Position numbers and translations under genes: made by a program
Shown: piece by piece, positions 5,876 through 13,272 of the stretch
Numbering within the stretch: the first letter of the stretch is position 1
Layout: each line of letters opens with the position of its first letter
Origin: an uncultured Acetatifactor sp.
GTDB lineage: Bacteria > Bacillota > Clostridia > Lachnospirales > Lachnospiraceae
Length of the DNA stretch: 16,302 nt
Direction of reading: 5' to 3'
NCBI GenBank assembly: GCA_934394515.1
Contig: CAKRRU010000055.1
Location: 1 to 16,302 of the forward strand
Notes under the pieces: generated by a model
What the model was told of the DNA's origin: nothing
Seen by the model: only the letters and a program-made list of their open reading frames with translations
Databases searched by the model: none

Positions 5876-8863
5876 TTATTCTATATAGTTCTGTCCAAGA
5901 ACGATCAGTTCCTGAATGGAATATAAGCGGCATTGCCGCAAATTCCCTGATTCATAATCGAAGATGAAACTACCGTTCCATACATCGCAAAGACCCGGCA
6001 GCTTTGCCAGTACCTCAAAATCGGAATTCAACAGAAGGCCATAGCGCTCTCCTTCCGTATTGATATATTCAGTGACCAACATGTTTCCTATCTGGGTCAC
6101 ATATGTCAGATAACCCTCTTCCTCTAAAGTTGCAAGCTCCCTACCGGAGACAGCATCATAAACAACCGGCGCTTCATGCAGGGACGAAGCCACACGGTAA
6201 TCCTCTGTGTAAAACTCCTCATATAGATCCTTTCCGGGTGCTTCTTTCTGTTCTTCGGAAAGCATCGTACCATCTGTCGCACTGTAAGTCCGCACGGTAC
6301 CGTCATACCAGATGACCTCCAGATAAGACTCCTCTGCATCCTTTCGGAACTGCTGATCGTAAATGGAGTCTGCTTCCGGAATAGAGTTTTCTGTAATAAG
6401 TTCTCCTGATCTGTCATAGATACGGAAGCCATCATTGCTAAACAACATTACGGTACTGCCATCCTGACTTATTCGTGCCTCATCATGTGGATAACGGGCA
6501 TCATAAGTTAAAAGAACAGTATCTTCATAATTCTCCAGCTTCATGATTCGAAGGGTCGGGTCATTACGGTTTCCTGCCACAGCATATGTATTGCCCAATG
6601 TAACAAAGTCAACCAGATTTTTTCCGTTTTCTACGGAAGAAAGATGTGCACCACTGTCATAAAAAGCAAAACTGTTATCATCGCAGGCAGTCATCACATA
6701 GGTCCCTCCAATAGCAAATGCATTAATATTCACATTATTGACATAAGCAAGCTCCAACTGCTCTCCCTGGGGTGTAATCTGTACCAGAAGATTTTTATTT
6801 GCCAGATAAATTCCCTTCTCATCTGCCTTCAGATAAAAAGGATCCTGCGCAGCATTTTCTCCCATGCTGATTCCCTGTACGATATCTACCAGTCCAAAGA
6901 CATTATCCGTACCGTTTCTCACCGCATATGCAAAATAATCTCCGGAAAATCCTCCTTCAAAATGTGTGTAGTCTGAGGTATCATACAGAATCAGCGAATT
7001 CTCCGGATTGCGAAGATCAAACAGCTCCACACCTCCGTCGGAAAAGCTGACCGCCAGAAAGCTTCCATCCTGATTCAGTGCAAAAATATTGTCTTTGGGA
7101 TCTGCCAGGATATCATTTTCAACCACCTGTAACTGTCGGCCTTCAAAGTCACATTCCGTCTTCTTTTCCCCTGTTTCTGTATCGTACAGAACAGCTTTAT
7201 GATCTGCTCCATTTACACAGGCTGCTGTTTTATGATCTCCGGAAATCGTAAGAAAAGTAGCTTTCTCTCCTGTCCACAGTACTTTATCTGTAGTTATTTC
7301 ATAATTTTCCACTCCATCAGCAGCGGCCACCAGGATATGATCCTCATCGATAAAGAGACAGTCTGCCAGAGCCGACCGGGAAATCGGTATAGCGGTCAGC
7401 CTTTCACCACTCGCCAAATCATATACTGCTGCCTCGTACCCATATACCACACATATTCTACTTCCCTCCGGGGACAGATCCATATCAAACGGAGCTGCCG
7501 GAAGTTCTATTGTTCCATATGACTTATAACCATCTGCCAAACTGTATACTCCAAGAGCATCAGTCAGAGCCTTTTGTGCCTGCGCTGTTCGCGGTGCTGT
7601 AAATGCAGATTCTTTGACCGGAATTGCTTCCAAAGCTTCTTTGACTGCTTCGTTCACATTCCCCTGTGCCAAAAGATCTTCCGAATACTCTGCCATAGTC
7701 AGGGCTTTCTGCCGTTGTTCCTTCTGGTGCATTCCCTCAAAAGTACAGGCTCCTCCCGCCAAAAACAACAGCCCCAGCACTGCTGCGGAAACATACATCC
7801 TTCTCTTATGGCGTACCATTCTGGGGTCTTTCTTCGGAAGCTCCAAGAAATCCTTCAGCATCTCTGCCGCCGTCTGGTAACGGTCCGCCGGATTCACTGC
7901 CATAGCCTTATTAATGATTTCCGCTACTGCAATATTACAATCCGACGCCCCCAGCGGAATCACCTCTGCAGCTCTCTGTGCCGGCTTCCTGCCACTTAGC
8001 AGATGATACAAGGTTGCACCGAGACTATAGATATCCGATCTTGCATCCAGAAGAACACCTGACTGACTCCTGGATACACTGCCTGCTGAAAATGATACCC
8101 GGGAGTCTGTCTTCAATGCTGTCTCGTTCTCACCGTCTACCTCTGTAGCTTCCGGATCCACCTGGGTTCTGTCATCGTCATCCGCGACAGTACATTCGTC
8201 ATCGACTTCCGTCCGTTCATCATCCACAAGCGTTTTTTCAACATCTGTCACAATCCCCGAAGTCTTTTTTGATGTCGCTGCGGCAGGCATTCCCACCATA
8301 CGGCCCCCCTGTACATATTCCGCACCGTAATGCTCCGGGGAAGCATATCCTCTGCTGAATCCTACCTTGACCGCACCATCCTCACCCAAAGCCAGTGCGA
8401 TGTTGAAGTCGATCAGGCAGATATCTCCATTGGGCAGCAACATAATATTTGCCGGTTTAATATCACCGTGCAGAATTCCATGGGAACCCTGATGATGCAA
8501 ATAGTCCAATGCTTCTAACAATTGACAGGACCATTTCACGATATCCGGTTGGGATATCTTCTCTCCCCGCGCCAGAATTTTATCCAGACTTTCGCCCTCA
8601 ATGTAATCCATTACGGTATAGACTACACCATCCTGCTGTACGAAATCATATACCTGCGGAATATAGGTCTGGCGAAGATTTTTCAACATATCGACTTCTC
8701 TTCGCAGAGATTCTTCTTTCGTAGAGAGCGATCTCTTATCCGCCTTTAAAACAACAAGCTTATGAAGACGTGTATGTCTGCCGAGATAGACAACACCGCC
8801 TCCTCCGGCACCTATTTTTTCATCAATTTCATAAAGACCTGCTATTACTTTGTGGTTTTCCAT
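5876..8863 (-). CDS. Transmembrane Ser/Thr protein kinase with extracytoplasmic beta-propeller
   Basis: This 995-residue Hanks-type kinase has a Gly-rich loop (GAGGGGVVYLG, 18-28), a Lys at 40, a helix-C Glu near 56, HGDIKPAN (132-139, catalytic D134), IDFN (151-154, metal-binding D152), SPE (175-177), DIYSLG (277-282) and R328. Two positions differ from the norm: HGD replaces HRD and DFN replaces DFG. About 85 extra residues (roughly 183-270) lie between SPE and DIYS; they are acidic, with repeated TxVD. A basic RHKRR (351-355) then a hydrophobic span (356-373) puts the kinase inside. The outer part starts with a TPR-like helical piece (EDLLAQGNVNEAVKEA), followed by WD40-like/beta-propeller repeats to the end. 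No PASTA domains are present. The start has GGAG 7 nt upstream and lies inside the previous gene (35-nt overlap), suggesting translational coupling. The likely opposing enzyme is the PP2C encoded two genes upstream. Confidence 0.93.
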   Translation of the reverse strand: MENHKVIAGLYEIDEKIGAGGGGVVYLGRHTRLHKLVVLKADKRSLSTKEESLRREVDMLKNLRQTYIPQVYDFVQQDGVVYTVMDYIEGESLDKILARGEKISQPDIVKWSCQLLEALDYLHHQGSHGILHGDIKPANIMLLPNGDICLIDFNIALALGEDGAVKVGFSRGYASPEHYGAEYVQGGRMVGMPAAATSKKTSGIVTDVEKTLVDDERTEVDDECTVADDDDRTQVDPEATEVDGENETALKTDSRVSFSAGSVSRSQSGVLLDARSDIYSLGATLYHLLSGRKPAQRAAEVIPLGASDCNIAVAEIINKAMAVNPADRYQTAAEMLKDFLELPKKDPRMVRHKRRMYVSAAVLGLLFLAGGACTFEGMHQKEQRQKALTMAEYSEDLLAQGNVNEAVKEALEAIPVKESAFTAPRTAQAQKALTDALGVYSLADGYKSYGTIELPAAPFDMDLSPEGSRICVVYGYEAAVYDLASGERLTAIPISRSALADCLFIDEDHILVAAADGVENYEITTDKVLWTGEKATFLTISGDHKTAACVNGADHKAVLYDTETGEKKTECDFEGRQLQVVENDILADPKDNIFALNQDGSFLAVSFSDGGVELFDLRNPENSLILYDTSDYTHFEGGFSGDYFAYAVRNGTDNVFGLVDIVQGISMGENAAQDPFYLKADEKGIYLANKNLLVQITPQGEQLELAYVNNVNINAFAIGGTYVMTACDDNSFAFYDSGAHLSSVENGKNLVDFVTLGNTYAVAGNRNDPTLRIMKLENYEDTVLLTYDARYPHDEARISQDGSTVMLFSNDGFRIYDRSGELITENSIPEADSIYDQQFRKDAEESYLEVIWYDGTVRTYSATDGTMLSEEQKEAPGKDLYEEFYTEDYRVASSLHEAPVVYDAVSGRELATLEEEGYLTYVTQIGNMLVTEYINTEGERYGLLLNSDFEVLAKLPGLCDVWNGSFIFDYESGNLRQCRLYSIQELIVLGQNYIE
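8135..8248 (-). repeat. Segment encoding six TxxD/E motifs within the kinase insert
   Basis: This encodes kinase residues 206-243: TDVE (T206), TLVD (T211), TEVD (T218), TVAD (T225), TQVD (T233) and TEVD (T240). Spacings are 5, 7, 7, 8 and 7 residues. Aspartate or glutamate stands three residues after each threonine, in a very acidic context. The repeat is seen directly; a role as phosphorylated FHA-docking sites is inference. Confidence 0.75.
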
Positions 8864-9002
8864 ATTCTTTCTCCAGCTTGTTTCTTAATTTCTTACCGGT
8901 GATACCAAAGACCACAATATCCCCTATTCCCACAAGAACTGCCAATATCATAATGGCAATTCCTCCATAGAACCAAATGTCTACCTGTGAAAATCCAAGC
9001 AT
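8829..9002 (-). CDS. 57-residue single-pass membrane protein between PP2C and kinase
   Basis: This short frame starts MLGFSQVDIWFYGG and has one strongly hydrophobic segment (about residues 9-34, rich in Ile, Val and Gly). A basic, charged tail follows (GKKLRNKLEKEYGKP), and it ends NSRSL. By the positive-inside rule the tail is cytoplasmic. It starts 24 nt after the PP2C stop, and its last 35 nt overlap the kinase start in another frame. AGGA is only about 4 nt before the chosen ATG, which is tight; a downstream ATG at residue 18 has GGAGG 10 nt before it, so initiation is uncertain. I recall no named family, though small membrane proteins in this position fit clostridial kinase/PP2C loci. 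It may anchor or regulate the kinase or phosphatase. Confidence 0.72.
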   Translation of the reverse strand: MLGFSQVDIWFYGGIAIMILAVLVGIGDIVVFGITGKKLRNKLEKEYGKPQSNSRSL

Positions 9003-9026
9003 TTTCCTGCCATCCTTTCCGGGATT

Positions 9027-9758
9027 TTATCCATTCACCGCAACCACACCTACAGTGATGTTGTCTCTCTCCCCGCGACTTATCATGCGTTCTATCAATT
9101 CCTCGCATGCCTCATCCACTTTTTTGCCCTTACGAAGCTTTTTCTCATATTCGCGGAAATCTTCCGGCAACAGTCGGTGATAAAATCCGTCGGAACACAC
9201 TACAAACAGATCTCTTTCCACCACATTTCCGACTGCACTTGTGAACCAGAGTTCCTCCTGTTTTCCAAGATAGTTATCCAAATAAGATTTCATTCGTCCG
9301 TTTTTGATCCGGGTCACACTGGCATCGACTGTCAGTTGTTCCAATACTCCGTCATTGTAACGATAAACTCTACTGTCTCCTACCTGAATAATATAGTATG
9401 TATTCCTGACGATCATAAGCATCGAGAGGGTTGTCCCCATCTCCATTCCTCTTGCGGTTCTACATTCCCGAACCAGTAAATTACATTCTTCCGCGAGATC
9501 CTTCATATGAGAAAACAAGAGTTCACCATCTACTCCGGCAATATCGATCCATTCCGTAATCTCATTAAACCATGCTTCAATTCTTGCAACCGCCAGAGAC
9601 GATGCCATTTCGCCATGTTCTAACCCGCCAACTCCATCACATACCGCCAGAACAATAAAATTATCGCCCCTTTTTTCAAAGGTTCGAAGTACTACTGCAT
9701 CCTGATTGTTCTCGCGTACTCTGCCGATATTGCTTTTACATCCGGCAACACACCTCAT
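9027..9758 (-). CDS. PP2C-type Ser/Thr protein phosphatase
   Basis: This 243-residue soluble PPM/PP2C phosphatase removes phosphate from Ser/Thr and is the natural opponent of the kinase two genes downstream. Motifs in order are RENNQD (15-20), CDGVGG (40-45), MGTTL (107-111), VGDSRVYRY (126-134), VCSDG (187-191) and RDNITV (231-236). Metal-binding aspartates are D20, D41, D190 and D232, all present. Length is normal for stand-alone bacterial PrpC/Stp-type enzymes. The region after VGDSRVYRY is shorter and more divergent than usual: the TxDHS loop reads LTVDASV. No membrane segment or signal peptide was seen, so it is cytoplasmic. The start codon lies 11 nt after the FHA gene stop. Confidence 0.95.
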   Translation of the reverse strand: MRCVAGCKSNIGRVRENNQDAVVLRTFEKRGDNFIVLAVCDGVGGLEHGEMASSLAVARIEAWFNEITEWIDIAGVDGELLFSHMKDLAEECNLLVRECRTARGMEMGTTLSMLMIVRNTYYIIQVGDSRVYRYNDGVLEQLTVDASVTRIKNGRMKSYLDNYLGKQEELWFTSAVGNVVERDLFVVCSDGFYHRLLPEDFREYEKKLRKGKKVDEACEELIERMISRGERDNITVGVVAVNG

Positions 9759-9765
9759 ATTTTCT

Positions 9766-9771
9766 CTCCTT
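9766..9771 (-). promoter_or_regulatory. PP2C ribosome binding site overlapping the FHA stop codon
   Basis: AAGGAG on the minus strand overlaps the TAA stop of the upstream FHA gene and lies 7 nt before the PP2C ATG at 9758. This arrangement fixes the PP2C start and suggests that the reader and eraser proteins are translated in linked amounts. Confidence 0.75.
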
Positions 9772-11224
9772 ACAGATGGATACGATATTTTACCGGTTTG
9801 CTCGTTGTGAAGGTAACTTCACCGCCATCCGGCAGAGGGTAAGGCTGGTTCGGTATAAGAACCTGGTTATTTATCAATGTATGATTTGCGGATCCCAAAT
9901 CAATGATGCAATAACCGTTGCCGTTTTTCTCGATTCTGGCATGTTTTCTTCCGATCCGGCTGAAATCCTTACTGAAAGCAACATCCGGCTGTGTTTCATC
10001 TGAAGAAGTCCGCCCGATTATAATAAAAGGGCTTGTAAAGTCCAGAGAGATCCGCGGAATTGCTCCGGGTATCGCAGACTCGATCAGTTCCAGACAAGCG
10101 CCTCCGCTATAGTCGTCTTCCGCGATTTCTGTGCTCTCATCCATAACCGGCGACATCATCTGCAATCCATCTGCCTGAGATCTGCCCGCAGGCATTTGTT
10201 GAACCGTAGGCTGCTGCATTGCAGGCTGTTGTGACGGGATTTCCTGCATATGCGCAGTTGCCTGTACAGATATCTGAGGTTCGGAATTCTGCTCTTTTTT
10301 CTTGCCACCAAAAAGAGAAAATCCGCCACCCTCTTTCTCCTTCTTTTCTTTCTTCTCTTTCTTTTTCTTGGAAGAATCCCCAAACAGAGCATTTACAGCT
10401 GCATCTGAGTCACTCATATCGCCAAGCCCCGCAAACATATCTTCCTTCTGTGCAGGCGCCGGATCGGCTGCTTTTTTCGGTTCGCTGTCTTTCTTTCCTC
10501 CAAATAAAGAGAATTTTCCACCTGCCTTGGTATGTTGCTCTGCCTGTTTTTCTGCCGGAACCGCTGTAACCGCCGGAGGCGTCTGCGTTACAGTTTCTAT
10601 CTTCTGCGGAGCAGCCTGCTGAATGCTGACCGGCGTTGTTGTATTCTGCACCGCGGCAGTCTGTCCCATTGCAGCTTTCTTCTGCTCCTGTAAAAGGATC
10701 TGATAGAGATCTGCCAGGTTGGAATCCTCGTTTCCAAAATATCGGAATATTGTTACCTGAAATCCCGGATCATCCGAGATTGTAATCTCCGTAAATAGAT
10801 TTTTGAAAAATTGTTTAATTTCCGTATCACTGTAGCGATAACTGTTTTCAGGCACATAGATCAGGCTGACACCATGGTTCATCTTATTGATGAACACATA
10901 TCTGGGATCAATACAAAGATTATGATAATCCAGAAACCAATCTTTTCCCTTTATAAATGGTGTCAATAAATCCATGAATAACTTTACAAACTGCTTTTTA
11001 CTCAGATTGCGGTCCGAATAAGCAAGTGCGATGGTGTTGATCAGCTTATAACGCAGATTGGTACTTCCATTAACAGTTACAATACGAAACGGAATCAGGA
11101 AATCGGGACAATCCTCTTCCATTACGCGTACAGCAATTTCATCTACCTCTGCCTGTAACGGCAAAGCGATGTTCAGATAATTACCCTCCAGACTGCTCTG
11201 CAGGGAGAAATTCTCTTCTTTCAT
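9770..11224 (-). CDS. FHA-domain phosphothreonine-binding protein with DUF6382-like N-terminus
   Basis: The product has 484 residues and no membrane segment. Residues 1-180 form a folded alpha/beta domain that I match to the DUF6382 family of clostridial FHA proteins. Residues 185-360 are a disordered Gln/Pro/Ala/Lys-rich linker holding two copies of FSLFGGKK (238-245, 302-309) and a related ALFGDSSKKKK (279-289). The C-terminal FHA domain spans about 393-484 and keeps the phosphothreonine-binding residues: IIIGR (R405), FSRIGRKHARI (S422, H428) and LGSANHT (N447). FHA proteins read phosphothreonine, and the PP2C and kinase genes follow directly. FHA proteins also occur with Tad/Flp ATPases and type VI/VII secretion systems. 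The start follows AAGGAG at 10 nt. It is the likely effector linking the kinase to the Tad-like apparatus. Confidence 0.92.
   Translation of the reverse strand: MKEENFSLQSSLEGNYLNIALPLQAEVDEIAVRVMEEDCPDFLIPFRIVTVNGSTNLRYKLINTIALAYSDRNLSKKQFVKLFMDLLTPFIKGKDWFLDYHNLCIDPRYVFINKMNHGVSLIYVPENSYRYSDTEIKQFFKNLFTEITISDDPGFQVTIFRYFGNEDSNLADLYQILLQEQKKAAMGQTAAVQNTTTPVSIQQAAPQKIETVTQTPPAVTAVPAEKQAEQHTKAGGKFSLFGGKKDSEPKKAADPAPAQKEDMFAGLGDMSDSDAAVNALFGDSSKKKKEKKEKKEKEGGGFSLFGGKKKEQNSEPQISVQATAHMQEIPSQQPAMQQPTVQQMPAGRSQADGLQMMSPVMDESTEIAEDDYSGGACLELIESAIPGAIPRISLDFTSPFIIIGRTSSDETQPDVAFSKDFSRIGRKHARIEKNGNGYCIIDLGSANHTLINNQVLIPNQPYPLPDGGEVTFTTSKPVKYRIHL
10329..10369. repeat. 41-nt uninterrupted polypyrimidine/polypurine tract in the FHA gene
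   Basis: All bases from 10329 to 10369 are C or T on the plus strand (purines on the coding strand). They encode the KKKEKKEKKEKEG stretch of the FHA protein linker. Such tracts can form triplex structures or slip in replication. The coding side also contains an internal AAGGAGAAAGAG resembling a ribosome binding site. The composition is direct; any structural role is speculative. Confidence 0.8.
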
Positions 11225-11253
11225 CTGCTCTTCACTCCTTCTGCCTATCTCTT

Positions 11254-12582
11254 TTATTCTTCAAAATATTTTAATGTCAGTAATGCCATACCGTCTGTTA
11301 GTTTTGCCTGTGCAATGCCATTATGGAACGGCTGAGCATCTTCATAATTTTCCTCAATGATCATTTTGTTCTTTTCACTGATATAACCCCAGTCGTTTAC
11401 GCTCTTTACTGCTCCCAAATGATTCGAAAATGATTTTGCATCATTATACTGATAGTCGATCACCTGATTTCCTTCTCTATCGATATACCCCCAGTTGCCG
11501 TCTGCATCTGCCACTGCTATATATCCGGAAGACTCCGGTGCTTTTGCATCCGCATAGGTATTCTCGCTGATGTGATTTCCTTCCGTATCGATCAGATACC
11601 ACACTCCGTTTTCCTTCACCATAGCGCGATCACCCGCAAAGGCATTCCCCAGGGAATTGACTGCTACATCTTCCAGTATATAATCCACTACCGTTTCCCC
11701 CGCGTCTTTGATAATTCCCCATTTCCCTCCTCTTGAAACCGCGGCCACACCGCAGGCATTCCCACTCATCTGATCAAACTGATAACTCTCTGCAATCGGA
11801 GCGAAGTCATAATCATAATAACTATAGGTATTTCCACGCTTGCCAAGGATTCTCTTACCGCTGACTCCGAGTATATCTGTCATCCTGTCATAAGTAGTAC
11901 CATCATCCGCACCATACCAGTCCCCATTAGAAAGAATCGCATAATAGGTCCCGTCGATGGACACCACTGCAAAACCCGCCGAGCCGTAAGGAGTGGCACT
12001 GTCATAGATAAAGTCCAGCACATCACTGCCTCCCTCATCTATATATCCCCACTTCACACCATCAAAAGCCGGCATCTGGCTATTATCTGCCGAAGGAAGA
12101 ATCTGTTGATATCTCGTGACCCTTGTTTTATAAGGATATCTGATCTCTTCCAGATAATCCGTCAGAGTCTGACTACCAGTCTTCTCGACTCCGGCTTTCA
12201 GAAGTGTAACCGCTTCGGACCATTTGGACCTTCCTGCATAATACTCTGCCGCAGTCAGATATTCTTCCTCCGTTGCTGTTCCAGCCAGATTTCGATTCTC
12301 CACAAGCTTTGCATAAGCATTCATATCCTCGTATCCCTGATAAGCGGCAAGGAGCTTTGCCTGAATCTCCGGCGTGAGTCTGGAACTCTGCGACAATGCT
12401 TCTTCATAAAGGTCAATGGCTCTGACGTAAAGTTTTCTTGCTGCCAGTTCATCCGCTTCCTTTACCAGATTCCGTTGTTCTTTAATCACCTCTGTGCCGG
12501 ATGCTGTACGGACAGATAGCAGCCAGCCGACTCCCAACGCTGCCGCAATGATTACAATCAATAACATCTTCTTTGTTTTCAT
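11254..12582 (-). CDS. Membrane-anchored TPR and WG-repeat protein
   Basis: The product has 442 residues. The N-terminus (KTKKMLLIVIIAAALGVGW) is a signal-anchor with no obvious cleavage site, placing the rest outside. Residues about 32-160 are helical and TPR-like (ADELAARKLYVRAIDLYEEAL; then EYYAGRSKWSEAVTLLKAG). From about 170 on, WG (KWG) beta repeats appear: KWGYID (W178), KWGIIK (W288), VWYLID (W328), NWGYID (W364) and DWGYIS (W398), each followed by a DY/EY-type strand. WG repeats are common in surface proteins of this group and are thought to be binding domains; the ligand is unknown. The start has GAGG 7 nt upstream, 21 nt after the prepilin peptidase stop. The position between pilus and FHA/kinase genes suggests an extracytoplasmic structural or sensory part. 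Confidence 0.9.
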   Translation of the reverse strand: MKTKKMLLIVIIAAALGVGWLLSVRTASGTEVIKEQRNLVKEADELAARKLYVRAIDLYEEALSQSSRLTPEIQAKLLAAYQGYEDMNAYAKLVENRNLAGTATEEEYLTAAEYYAGRSKWSEAVTLLKAGVEKTGSQTLTDYLEEIRYPYKTRVTRYQQILPSADNSQMPAFDGVKWGYIDEGGSDVLDFIYDSATPYGSAGFAVVSIDGTYYAILSNGDWYGADDGTTYDRMTDILGVSGKRILGKRGNTYSYYDYDFAPIAESYQFDQMSGNACGVAAVSRGGKWGIIKDAGETVVDYILEDVAVNSLGNAFAGDRAMVKENGVWYLIDTEGNHISENTYADAKAPESSGYIAVADADGNWGYIDREGNQVIDYQYNDAKSFSNHLGAVKSVNDWGYISEKNKMIIEENYEDAQPFHNGIAQAKLTDGMALLTLKYFEE

Positions 12583-12603
12583 AAAATTACCTCAGCCTCA
12601 TAA

Positions 12604-13257
12604 TTATTGAATCAACAATGTGATGAACGTACCCAAAAATAAGAACGGTGTCATGGGAACACCATTTTTTAATGTCAACTTTTTACGTATCAGCTGCACA
12701 ATAGAATAAATACAACAAAGCACTGTTCCATAGAAAAGTGCTCCCATGATCCGTTCTCCGGTCAGATACAACCCCATGACAAATGCCAGTTTCACGTCAC
12801 CTGCCCCCATCTGTCCTCTGGAAAACAGATAACATAGGAGAAAGATCAGACCGCTGATCAGCCCTCCGCCAAGTGCCCTGCACAAAAGCTCAAATCCTGT
12901 CTCAATGTCAAAGATCAGTGTGATTCCCACGATTGCCGTCCACAATAGCAATAATATAAGAATGATCTTATTCGGCACCATCTGCTTTTTACAATCAGTC
13001 ACGGTAAGCACAGCAAGACCGCAGAGCAACACCGCTATGAGAAGATATCGTGACATTCCCAGTTGCGACAGCCGGATCACTCCCACTGCCATTGTTCCGA
13101 CAAAAGCAACAAACAATGTCAGAATCACCGTGAAATCCGTGATCCATTTACCTTTGTGCCGGAATCCCACATCCATCTTCTGTTCCACAATATATTGCAG
13201 TCCGTAAAAAGCTACTGTCACCATACCTGCCGTAAATATTGCACTAAACCATTGCAT
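12604..13257 (-). CDS. Prepilin peptidase, A24 family, TadV/CpaA type
   Basis: This 217-residue polytopic membrane aspartyl protease has about six or seven hydrophobic segments. The two catalytic aspartates are visible: TVTDCKKQMVPN (D88, in the D-x6-P-N context) and the GxGD motif MGAGDVK (D154). A typical C-terminal segment, VPMTPFLFLGTF, follows. It lacks the N-terminal cysteine-rich methyltransferase domain of PilD/GspO, as expected for TadV/CpaA enzymes of Flp/Tad systems. It cleaves the leader of Flp pilins and TadE/TadF pseudopilins at the inner face of the membrane. The start follows GGAGGAG 15 nt after the TadE-like gene stop. Its direct substrate candidate is the neighbouring protein with a G/MMVVE cleavage motif. 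Confidence 0.92.
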   Translation of the reverse strand: MQWFSAIFTAGMVTVAFYGLQYIVEQKMDVGFRHKGKWITDFTVILTLFVAFVGTMAVGVIRLSQLGMSRYLLIAVLLCGLAVLTVTDCKKQMVPNKIILILLLLWTAIVGITLIFDIETGFELLCRALGGGLISGLIFLLCYLFSRGQMGAGDVKLAFVMGLYLTGERIMGALFYGTVLCCIYSIVQLIRKKLTLKNGVPMTPFLFLGTFITLLIQ

Positions 13258-13272
13258 TTTGCTCCTCCATCA

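Noticed and set aside
5685..5933. 82-codon minus-strand frame spanning the kinase end and LysM start
   Set aside because: Overlaps two well-supported genes in another frame, and its composition is not protein-like.
7574..7999. 141-codon plus-strand frame, Cys/Arg-rich, opposite the kinase
   Set aside because: Antisense shadow of a strong kinase reading frame; no ribosome binding site or known domain.
8893..9108. 71-codon minus-strand frame between PP2C and kinase
   Set aside because: The neighbouring frame at 8829-9002 has a clean transmembrane segment and fits the gap; this one overlaps the end of PP2C and is a shadow.
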